The notes below the pieces were generated by a model. That model ran no database searches and was not told the DNA's origin. It was given only the letters and a program-made list of their open reading frames with translations. This document shows, one piece after another, positions 1 to 4,771 of a DNA stretch of 10,327 bases; the first letter of the stretch is position 1, and every line of letters begins with the position of its first letter. Source of the stretch: a bacterium (lineage in GTDB: Bacteria > Patescibacteriota > Minisyncoccia > Ryanbacterales > 2-02-FULL-48-12); assembly GCA_005239605.1 (NCBI GenBank), contig SBBS01000077.1, forward strand, positions 1 through 10,327, in the 5' to 3' direction. The position numbers and the translations under genes were made by a program.

Positions 1-45
1 CACAACATTTTAAGTGTTGCGCGTATACCATTCCGCCACCCGAGC
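1..45 (-). tRNA. tRNA-Leu(UAA), 5' part only, cut by the window edge
   Basis: Read on the minus strand, positions 45 to 1 give the acceptor 5' strand GCTCGGG, a D arm (GCGGAATGGTATACGC) and an anticodon arm with stem CAACA, loop CTTAAAA and stem TGTTG. The loop places anticodon TAA, so this is a leucine tRNA reading UUA and probably UUG. The variable arm, T arm and 3' end lie outside the window. The gene's 5' end is 7 bp from the MITE at 53-213, so its natural upstream region has been replaced or moved. Identity rests on the D arm and anticodon arm only. Confidence 0.85.
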
Positions 46-52
46 AAAAAAT

Positions 53-213
53 AGACCTGTCCCTTAATAAATTTTAGAGTGAAATTTCAGAAATATGAGA
101 TGGGGCGCCGGTGAAAATTTTGAAGCGCTAGCGGGGCTCACGCAAGAAATTTTCACCAAGCCCCGGCCGGATTTCGGGAATTTTTAGCCGAAAATTTATT
201 AAGGGACAGGTCT
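53..213. repeat. MITE A, left copy: 161-bp foldback element with 23-bp perfect terminal inverted repeats
   Basis: The ends are perfect inverted repeats (AGACCTGTCCCTTAATAAAT and three more bases), and including the flanking TA they match over 24 bp. The inner halves are also partly complementary: GGTGAAAATTT pairs with AAATTTTCACC and TGGGGC with GCCCC, so the whole unit can fold into one long imperfect hairpin. There is no ORF of its own. The same sequence returns at 10232-10327 in inverted orientation with 3 differences in 96 bases. This is the form of a non-autonomous miniature transposable element. The TA on both sides would fit a TA-targeting (IS630/Tc1-mariner-like) transposase, but the right copy is preceded by GA, so the target duplication is not proven. 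Confidence 0.85.
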
Positions 214-526
214 AGTGAAAGTCCCCATAAATGAAGGAGCTTTCCCAATGTGTCTCTGCCTGCAATAACGCCGATGTCTGCGAGAGCTTTTTTGAGTCTC
301 CGGATGCCGTAGCTTTTGTTCTTTCGGATGACACGCTCTACCTGTTTCTTGAGGGAGTCGTATTTCTGAAGGAAGGTATCGGTGGGATTCTTTGCGGCAT
401 AATACGTCGCTTTACTGATACCGAAGAGCCGGCATATTCTCGTGATACTGATAGTTCTGGCAGATACTTGCTCTTTTGCAAAGGTGACGGTTACGTGTTT
501 CGGGACCCGTAGAAATCGGCAAAGTT
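214..526 (-). pseudogene. IS3-family transposase orfB, N-terminal fragment
   Basis: In the -1 frame relative to orfA the minus strand encodes about 100 residues that look like the start of an IS3 OrfB: an HTH_21-like region with SKATYYAAKN, a stretch QKYDSLKKQVERVIRKNKSY, then YGIRRLKKAL and GRDTLGKLLHLWGLSL. The homology stops exactly where MITE A begins at 213, and the frame runs on into the MITE to a TGA at 155-153. The rve integrase core with its DDE residues is absent, so this cannot be an active transposase. Left of the MITE there are only 7 bp before a tRNA, so the missing part is not simply on the other side of an insertion. OrfB would normally be made as an OrfAB fusion by -1 frameshifting (see 524-530). 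Confidence 0.85.
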
Positions 527-793
527 TTTTAAAAGGTTCAGCTCCACTTCTTTTCGTCCTACCATCTGCTCAAGTTTCTCGATTTTCTTTTCGTAGGATA
601 CTTTATCTTTATCGGAGGAAGATTCGAAGACGGCAGGACCTCGTTCGAGGAACAGGCGCTTCCACTTGTTTACCAGTCCCCAATCAATGTTGTGCTGACG
701 GGCGACTTCGGCGGCGTTTTCTTTTTTGATTGCTTCTAATGCGACCTTGAACTTGAATTGAGCGGTGTGATACCTGCGTGTTTTTACTGACAT
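491..793 (-). CDS. IS3-family transposase OrfA (helix-turn-helix subunit)
   Basis: A 100-residue basic protein of the usual IS3 OrfA length. Residues about 10-50 form the transposase_8 helix-turn-helix (FKVALEAIKKENAAEVARQH, then WGLVNKWKRLFLE), which in this family binds the element's terminal repeats. Residues about 68-92 form a leucine-zipper-like coiled coil (KIEKLEQMVGRKEVELNLLK), used for multimerisation. The frame is intact from ATG to TAA, but its partner orfB is cut off, so OrfA is an orphan that could at most bind IS ends. Upstream on the minus strand (794-840) the sequence TGATGCGGGTCATTACC may be the start of the IS left end; I could not identify the terminal repeat. No good ribosome binding site is visible. 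Confidence 0.88.
   Translation of the reverse strand: MSVKTRRYHTAQFKFKVALEAIKKENAAEVARQHNIDWGLVNKWKRLFLERGPAVFESSSDKDKVSYEKKIEKLEQMVGRKEVELNLLKNFADFYGSRNT
524..530 (-). promoter_or_regulatory. A AAA AAC slippery heptamer (programmed -1 frameshift site)
   Basis: Within orfA the codons TTA AAA AAC contain the heptamer A-AAA-AAC in the correct frame for -1 slippage. The -1 frame beyond it is the orfB frame, which stays open through the remaining fragment. This matches the established IS3-family mechanism for making the OrfAB transposase. I did not identify a stimulatory pseudoknot. Confidence 0.65.
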
Positions 794-993
794 ATGCAGG
801 AGGGTATGTTAACGCTGGTAATGACCCGCATCATACCAGACGATCGACCGATTGTCCCGCGCGCAATCTGGCTATGCTGCCAGTTCAGTATAGTCAGGAT
901 GCTTTAACCTTTAATCCTCAACGGATTTTAAGAGCGTTTTTTGCACTCCGACCTGCCAATTATTTTCGTTCAAATCATTAGCGGATCGTAAAG
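794..993. other. Gene-free stretch between the IS3 remnant and the rplK terminator
   Basis: No convincing coding frame is visible on either strand. An imperfect hairpin at 816-838 (TGGT-A-ATGA, loop CCCGCA, TCATACCA) lies upstream of orfA and may belong to the IS terminal region. I see no rplA remnant here, although rplA is the usual neighbour after rplK. Confidence 0.4.
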
Positions 994-1019
994 CAAAAAC
1001 CGGCCATTTCTGGTCGGTT
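994..1019 (-). terminator. Rho-independent terminator after rplK
   Basis: On the minus strand AACCGACCA, a GAAA tetraloop, then TGGCCGGTT form a 9-position stem with one A-C mismatch. It is followed directly by T-rich sequence (TTTTTGCTTT when the last two stem bases are counted). It lies about 60 bp past the rplK stop codon and closes the secE-nusG-rplK direction of transcription. On the plus strand the same hairpin has no proper T-tract. Confidence 0.75.
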
Positions 1020-1079
1020 CTTGGATTGGGCATCCCTCGGTAATTTCGAGAACGCCTTGCATTTATTCGCTTTTTGGGA

Positions 1080-1514
1080 CTATTTGTTGGTTACCTCTAT
1101 TCCCATGCTTCGCGCAGTTCCTTCAATAATCTTAGATGCCGCATCCACGTCATACGCATTCAAATCTTCCATTTTTATCTCGGCAATTTCACGCACTTTC
1201 TGTTGTGAGACTTTGCCAATCTTATTACGAAGCGGGCTTCCGGAACCTTTTTCCACCCCTGCGGCTTTCCGAAGCAAATCAGACGCCGGCGGCGTTTTCA
1301 GCTTAAAATCAAACGTGCGATCTTGATAGATCGTAATTTCTGCCGGAATAATACTGTCACCCTTATCTGCAGTCTGCTGATTAAACTTGTTCACAAAATC
1401 CCCGATGTTTATGCCGTGGGGCCCCAAAGCCGTGCCAACAGGCGGAGCAGGCGTTGCTTTTCCGGCCGGCAATTGAAGCTTTAATATAATTTTTACAGGT
1501 TTTTCGTTTGCCAT
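1080..1514 (-). CDS. rplK: 50S ribosomal protein L11 (uL11)
   Basis: A 144-residue full-length L11, a component of the GTPase-associated centre that binds the 1070 region of 23S rRNA. The N-terminal domain carries KLQLPAGKATPAPPVGTALG and GPHGINIGDFVNKFN, including the proline-rich stretch targeted by thiopeptides in other bacteria. The C-terminal RNA-binding domain has KTPPASDLLRKAAG and KVREIAEIKMEDLNAYD. It follows nusG after 109 bp and is the last gene before the terminator at 994-1019. The usual next gene, rplA, is absent. No Shine-Dalgarno is seen; a -10-like TTTAAT (1524-1529) lies 9 nt before the ATG. Confidence 0.97.
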   Translation of the reverse strand: MANEKPVKIILKLQLPAGKATPAPPVGTALGPHGINIGDFVNKFNQQTADKGDSIIPAEITIYQDRTFDFKLKTPPASDLLRKAAGVEKGSGSPLRNKIGKVSQQKVREIAEIKMEDLNAYDVDAASKIIEGTARSMGIEVTNK

Positions 1515-1523
1515 ATTCGCTGC

Positions 1524-1529
1524 ATTAAA
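1524..1529 (-). promoter_or_regulatory. Possible -10 box upstream of rplK
   Basis: TTTAAT on the minus strand is separated from the rplK ATG by 9 nt, the same spacing as the -10-like boxes of gyrB and pheS. There is no matching -35, and the region is AT-rich, so this could be chance. It is also the centre of a short palindrome (TGCATTAAATGCA, 1521-1533). Confidence 0.25.
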
Positions 1530-1594
1530 TGCAAAATTATGGTATCTCGGTTCCGCTGGATTTATAAATCCGTGAGCAAAGCGAACACTAAAAT

Positions 1595-1622
1595 TTTTAA
1601 TTTTGCACTTTTAATTTTTAAT
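1595..1622. repeat. Heptamer tandem array, 4 units, nusG-rplK gap
   Basis: On the plus strand four consecutive 7-nt units read TTTTAAT, TTTGCAC, TTTTAAT, TTTTAAT (28 bp). The array ends one base before the nusG stop-codon hairpin. It matches in unit length and copy number the array inside gyrB (4899-4926). Confidence 0.6.
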
Positions 1623-1623
1623 T

Positions 1624-1653
1624 CTAGATTTTCTGTACTTGCAGAAAATCTAG
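1624..1653 (-). promoter_or_regulatory. Perfect 12-bp stem-loop containing the nusG stop codon
   Basis: CTAGATTTTCTG and its exact reverse complement CAGAAAATCTAG are separated by 6 nt. The stem is built from the last codons of nusG and its TAG stop. On the minus strand it is followed by A-rich rather than T-rich sequence, so it is not a standard intrinsic terminator. It could slow 3' exonucleases, mark a processing site between nusG and rplK, or affect translation termination; these roles are inference. Confidence 0.6.
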
Positions 1654-2169
1654 CTCTACCGGCGTCTCCCGTCCAAACAGCGAAACAAGCACCTTTGCTT
1701 TGCCGCGTTCCTCATCCACTTCCGACACCCGGCCCTCATAATCCTTAAAGGGTCCGTCAGTGATTTTTACCGCATCCCCCGCCGCTAAGTCAATCTTGTG
1801 CCGCGGCTCGTCTTGATCCATGCGTTTCAACAGCACATCCATCTCTTCCTGGGAAAGAGGCGTGGGGGTGGTGCCAGACCCTACAAACCCCGTTACCCGA
1901 GGCGTGTTGCGTATCACATACCATGAGTCGTCAGTTACCACCATCTCCACCAGCACATAGCCCGGATAAATTTTTTCTTCCACCACGCGGCGTTTTCCTC
2001 CTTTTATTTTTATTTTTTTCTCCACCGGCACCAGCACATTAAAAATCTTGTCCTCCATACCCATGGATTCAATGCGCTGGCGCAAATTGCGCGCTACCGC
2101 GTCTTCGTAGCCCGAATAGGTATGCACCGCATACCAATTTTTTCCAAATTCTGATGTTTGTTTCGCCAT
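1624..2169 (-). CDS. nusG: Transcription termination/antitermination protein NusG
   Basis: A 181-residue NusG of normal length. It binds the RNA polymerase clamp to raise processivity and couples transcription to ribosomes or Rho. The NGN domain covers about residues 10-118 (NWYAVHTYSGYE, then EEKIYPGYVLVEM and WYVIRNTPRVTGFVG). The C-terminal KOW domain starts near residue 128 (GDAVKITDGPFKDYEGRV) and ends VELDFLQVQKI. The ATG directly follows the TAA of a degraded GIY-YIG reading frame (TAAATG). The sequence AGGCGGGTAA just upstream offers a moderate Shine-Dalgarno. The classic secE-nusG-rplK order is kept, but 427 bp of foreign sequence separates it from secE. Confidence 0.97.
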   Translation of the reverse strand: MAKQTSEFGKNWYAVHTYSGYEDAVARNLRQRIESMGMEDKIFNVLVPVEKKIKIKGGKRRVVEEKIYPGYVLVEMVVTDDSWYVIRNTPRVTGFVGSGTTPTPLSQEEMDVLLKRMDQDEPRHKIDLAAGDAVKITDGPFKDYEGRVSEVDEERGKAKVLVSLFGRETPVELDFLQVQKI

Positions 2170-2576
2170 TTACCCGCCTGAATTTTTTATATAATCATGA
2201 AGAATCTTCTTAATATGGGTTCGACCCACCCTGTCTTTAGCCACTGCTCTCGAGCAAAAGCATCAGATTTATTAAGAAATGCTTCATAGTAAATCAATTT
2301 GAATGATCTCCGATTTCTTGTTGATTCAACGTCGCCATTGTTATGTAATAATAATATGGACTTTAAATTATGTGCGCGCCCCGTGTAAAAATTAGTATCT
2401 TTTCACTTTTAAGTATATATAGGACTTACGTATTTGATTGATGCAATATAGTGACTTACGATGTCCCTAAATTAATTTTATTATACATTCTCAATATTTG
2501 GACATCGTAAGTCACTATATTGCATGCGTATTCATGAAACGCGTAAGTCCTAATATATACGTAATACACGATACAT
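2170..2576 (-). pseudogene. GIY-YIG endonuclease-family gene, split by MITE B and frameshifted
   Basis: Minus-strand pieces rebuild a small UPF0213-like GIY-YIG protein. A possible start MYRVLRIY lies at 2576-2553; after MITE B comes YILKSE, then DTNFYTGRAHNLK (GIY and YIG positions read VY/YI and FYTG), VESTRNRRSFKLIYYEAFLN, DAFAREQWLKTGW and GRTHIKKILHDYIKNSGG before a TAA at 2170-2172. Two single-base losses break the frame, one near 2400 (LKSE to DTN) and one near 2223 in a G run (TGW to GRT). With the element interrupting codon 8 or 9, it cannot make a full protein. It lies between secE and nusG, which are normally adjacent, so it was an insertion there. The family is identified by pattern recognition only. 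Confidence 0.75.
2420..2552. repeat. MITE B: 133-bp palindromic element inside the GIY-YIG pseudogene
   Basis: The outer arms TAGGACTTACG (2420-2430) and CGTAAGTCCTA (2542-2552) are perfect inverted repeats. Inner arms of 26 bp (2441-2466 and 2500-2525) are also perfect and surround a 33-nt AT-rich loop. Each arm holds two copies of GACTTACG, one outer and one inner. TA flanks both sides, embedded in alternating TA sequence, so the exact target duplication is uncertain. No ORF is present. Its sequence is unrelated to MITE A, so it is a second family. As RNA it would form a very stable hairpin in the secE-nusG transcript. Confidence 0.8.
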
Positions 2577-2596
2577 GAAAATTTTGGCAGGTGAAT

Positions 2597-2839
2597 TTAT
2601 AATATAAACGTCTCCAACAAATATTGAAACAAAATATCCAAAGCGCCCAAAAATACGGCTACAGCGGCTGAAATGCCGATAACCGCAAGTGTGTGTTTTG
2701 TGGTATCTTGGCGCGAAGGCCAAACAACCCGTCTAAGTTCGGTTCTTGTTTCAGAAAGATAGGTTGTGAGTTTTGAGAACATGTCAAAAATTACGTCGAA
2801 TGATGTGGTTACTCTATTCAAAAACCCCTTGCGGGGCAT
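2597..2839 (-). CDS. secE: Preprotein translocase subunit SecE
   Basis: The frame encodes 80 residues. The conserved SecE core is clear: amphipathic helix YLSETRTELRRVVWPSRQDT (about residues 27-46), then one membrane segment HTLAVIGISAAVAVFLGALD (about 49-68). SecE clamps SecY in the inner-membrane translocon. Two starts are possible. ATG 2839 lies 8 nt after a strong promoter -10 and would be nearly leaderless; ATG 2782 (MFSKLTTY) gives a 61-residue protein closer to the usual short SecE. I list the longer one because its promoter spacing matches gyrB and pheS, but its first codons contain a hairpin and a duplicated promoter segment, so the shorter form remains quite possible. Confidence 0.93.
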   Translation of the reverse strand: MPRKGFLNRVTTSFDVIFDMFSKLTTYLSETRTELRRVVWPSRQDTTKHTLAVIGISAAVAVFLGALDILFQYLLETFIL

Positions 2840-2866
2840 TATTTTCCATCATACTCTATTCAAAAA
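2810..2866. repeat. 15-bp direct repeat, 42 bp apart, in the secE start region
   Basis: TACTCTATTCAAAAA occurs at 2810-2824 and again at 2852-2866. The second copy lies in the secE promoter spacer and overlaps the -10; the first falls within the first codons of the longer secE frame. Between them is a 4-bp G/C hairpin (CCCC-TTGC-GGGG). Confidence 0.7.
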
Positions 2867-2875
2867 AAAAGTCAA
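2848..2875 (-). promoter_or_regulatory. Sigma-70-type promoter of secE-nusG-rplK
   Basis: On the minus strand TTGACT (2875-2870), a 16-nt spacer containing a T8 tract, and TATGAT (2853-2848) each match the consensus hexamers in 5 of 6 positions. The predicted transcription start falls at about 2842-2839, at or next to the upstream secE ATG. Confidence 0.65.
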
Positions 2876-2900
2876 TCCCGCTACTTGTCCACAGCTTTAT

Positions 2901-2936
2901 ATATGTTCGCTGGCACATATCGAAAAGCGAACATAT
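2901..2936. promoter_or_regulatory. 11-bp inverted repeat just upstream of the pectate lyase start
   Basis: ATATGTTCGCT (2901-2911) and AGCGAACATAT (2926-2936) are perfect inverted repeats separated by 14 nt, ending one base before ATG 2938. It could be an operator in the divergent secE/pectate lyase region or an mRNA hairpin blocking initiation. I found no convincing plus-strand -35/-10 pair nearby. Confidence 0.5.
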
Positions 2937-2937
2937 T

Positions 2938-4134
2938 ATGAAAGTATACTCCCATATGAAATCTTCTCGCGCTCTGAATAGGATTGTTATCAAAAGTGAA
3001 ACCCACTCGGTGCTTTTTTTGTTGATTTTGGGAATTATATCCGTAACCTTTATCAACTCTTACGCAGAGGAAATCCGGGAAGTTGCGGAAGAAACAGGTG
3101 GTGATGCTGATATAGCAGGTCCAGTCGCTGTGGTCACATATCAAGGTTTCGGCGCTGCTACGCCGGGCGGCGCAGGTAAGCCGCTCTATCATGTAACATC
3201 GCTCGCCAACTCCGGACCTGGCACGCTAAGGAATGCGGTCTCTCAAGGAAACCGCATTGTTGTGTTTGATAAGGCCGGTATTATCACACTCACAAGCGAC
3301 ATTGATGTAAAAGGGGCATATATAACCATCGCCGGTGAAACAGCTCCAGCGGGCGGTATTACACTCAAAAATTACGGGTTGAGAATTCACGGCAGTAATG
3401 GCGCCCACGATATAATTGTACGCCATATTCGCGTTCGCAATGCGGCAATAGACGGCATACAAATAGCAGGCGGCGCATACCGGATCGTAGTAGATCACAC
3501 ATCCATTTATAACTCAGGCGACGGTAATTTAGATGTAACCCAGAACAACACGCGCCATGTAACATTATCATGGAATATAGTTGCCGATCCGGCTGGTGAA
3601 GAAAAAAATACCCTTATTGCAAACCGCGCGCGGTACATTTCCATGCATCACAACTTATATGTAAAGTCCGCCCAGCGAAATCCTCAAGTAACATACGATG
3701 ATTCTGCCGCAAAAACGCAGGATGCGGGCACGACGCTGGATATGCGCAACAATATTATATGGGACTGGAGAGGCGGCTACGGCACGAGAATCCGCTACGG
3801 CGCCGCCGTGAATATCGTGAATAACTTTTATTCGTCAAACAACGGAGACGAAGACGACAGTATCATAATCTGCAAAGGTGCGGCAACCGCTGCCCTTGCG
3901 CACTGTGATAAAAATGCGGAAAACAGAGCCCGCGCATATACCGCCGGTAATTTTAGCGCGGATGAGCTTAACCTCAACAAGCTTGGAAATTCTACAAATG
4001 CGTTCCCGGCTCCTGTTGTAACAACACAAACCGCATGTGCGGCGGCAAAGCTCGTATATTCCAAGGCCGGCGTCCGCCCCCTTGATACTACAGACAAAGC
4101 AAATCTCACCGGCATCACTATTAATTGCACATAA
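2938..4134 (+). CDS. Secreted pectate lyase-like protein (PL1/parallel beta-helix family)
   Basis: 398 residues from ATG 2938; ATG 2956 (MKSSRALNR) is an equally possible start and neither has a Shine-Dalgarno. A signal peptide is clear: hydrophobic VLFLLILGIISVTFI (25-39) and a likely cleavage NSYA|EE after residue 43. The mature part has PL1 features: VTYQGFGAATPGGAG (66-80), YHVTSLANSGPGTLRNAVSQ, TIAGETAPAGGITLKNYG, VVDHTSIYNSGDGNLDV (184-200) with DH and DGxxD as likely Ca2+-site residues, VTLSWNIV and MHHNLYVKSAQRNPQV with the R-N-P (Arg247) at the usual catalytic arginine position. PL1 enzymes cut polygalacturonate by Ca2+-dependent beta-elimination, but other pectate-lyase-like folds bind different glycans, so the substrate is not certain. 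The gene is opposite in strand to the surrounding housekeeping genes, suggesting an acquired cassette. Confidence 0.88.
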   Translation: MKVYSHMKSSRALNRIVIKSETHSVLFLLILGIISVTFINSYAEEIREVAEETGGDADIAGPVAVVTYQGFGAATPGGAGKPLYHVTSLANSGPGTLRNAVSQGNRIVVFDKAGIITLTSDIDVKGAYITIAGETAPAGGITLKNYGLRIHGSNGAHDIIVRHIRVRNAAIDGIQIAGGAYRIVVDHTSIYNSGDGNLDVTQNNTRHVTLSWNIVADPAGEEKNTLIANRARYISMHHNLYVKSAQRNPQVTYDDSAAKTQDAGTTLDMRNNIIWDWRGGYGTRIRYGAAVNIVNNFYSSNNGDEDDSIIICKGAATAALAHCDKNAENRARAYTAGNFSADELNLNKLGNSTNAFPAPVVTTQTACAAAKLVYSKAGVRPLDTTDKANLTGITINCT

Positions 4135-4141
4135 TGAAATA

Positions 4142-4170
4142 TTGATACGCGGCGCGAGATATGGTATATA
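4142..4170 (+). promoter_or_regulatory. Probable promoter of the exported-protein gene at 4223
   Basis: TTGATA (4142-4147), 17 nt, then TATATA (4165-4170), preceded by TG-G as an extended -10. It starts 7 bp after the pectate lyase stop codon and leaves a leader of about 45 nt with a good ribosome binding site, so the second gene can be transcribed independently of the first. Confidence 0.5.
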
Positions 4171-4222
4171 TTAAAAGGACTCTGAGAATTATTTCACAAT
4201 CAAATAAGGAAAGGAGACACAT

Positions 4223-4771
4223 GTGGCAAGAAAGACGCAGATACTGATACTACTAATAACATTCCTCACATTCCTAGACGCGGCCTACGCGCAAACGATC
4301 AGTTCCCCGCTTAAGCAAGGAAGCGAAAGCAATGCGGCAATCGCATTTTTTTCACAAACATGCCCATATGTAACAATTTGGGTTGAGAGCAAAGAGGAGT
4401 TTAATATCCTTGAAGAACCGCCCGTAACATACTCGTTGAACATGTCCCTCCATATCGCCACGTGCGACGGGACGATTCTCTCTTTCTTTCAGGATATTTC
4501 CGACCAACTGAGCCATGGCGAAGGATATATAGTAATCCCTTTCGCACAGGGGTCGGAGTTAAACGTATATTTTTTTATGGCACGCGCTTTTTTAACGGGT
4601 CAAATATCCAAATTCTTGACTGCCTTGGCATGCGTCTGGATAAACGATTTGCGGGGGGCTACTTCATCGCCCATCAAAATATCAAAAATGTGGTCGGCTT
4701 CGGCCGCGTCCCGAATGCTCACGCGCAACAACAGCCGTTGTGCCGGATCCATGGTTGTTTCCCAAAGCTGA
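4223..4771 (+). CDS. Exported protein of unknown function; 3' end antisense to gyrB, probably truncated
   Basis: The start is GTG 4223, because AAGGAG lies 6 nt upstream (the best Shine-Dalgarno in the window) while the ATG two bases earlier is out of frame and soon stops. Residues 1-23 form a clean signal peptide (ILILLITFLTFL, cleavage AYA|QT). The mature region has two cysteines (47 and 81) that could form a disulfide after export, with CPYVTIWVESKEEF and GYIVIPFAQGSELNVYFF; I recognise no family. From about residue 127 onward the frame is only the complement of the gyrB 3' end, which is fully conserved as gyrB, so those 56 residues are unlikely to be original. The gene has probably lost its true 3' part. 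It may still give an exported product, or be decaying. Confidence 0.6.
   Translation: MARKTQILILLITFLTFLDAAYAQTISSPLKQGSESNAAIAFFSQTCPYVTIWVESKEEFNILEEPPVTYSLNMSLHIATCDGTILSFFQDISDQLSHGEGYIVIPFAQGSELNVYFFMARAFLTGQISKFLTALACVWINDLRGATSSPIKISKMWSASAASRMLTRNNSRCAGSMVVSQS

Noticed and set aside
231..512. Plus-strand open frame of 93 residues
   Set aside because: It is the complement of the IS3 orfB fragment, which shows clear transposase motifs on the minus strand.
1595..1653. CRISPR-like repeats
   Set aside because: Units are 7 nt without spacers, and no cas genes are present.
2825..2840. Possible terminator CCCC-GCAA-GGGG followed by T5 on the minus strand
   Set aside because: The stem is only 4 bp and lies directly downstream of the secE promoter, with no gene upstream on that strand to terminate.
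2926..2936. SOS (LexA/DinR) box upstream of the pectate lyase
   Set aside because: The half-sites resemble CGAAC/GTTCG but are in reversed order with a 14-nt gap, which does not match the known box.
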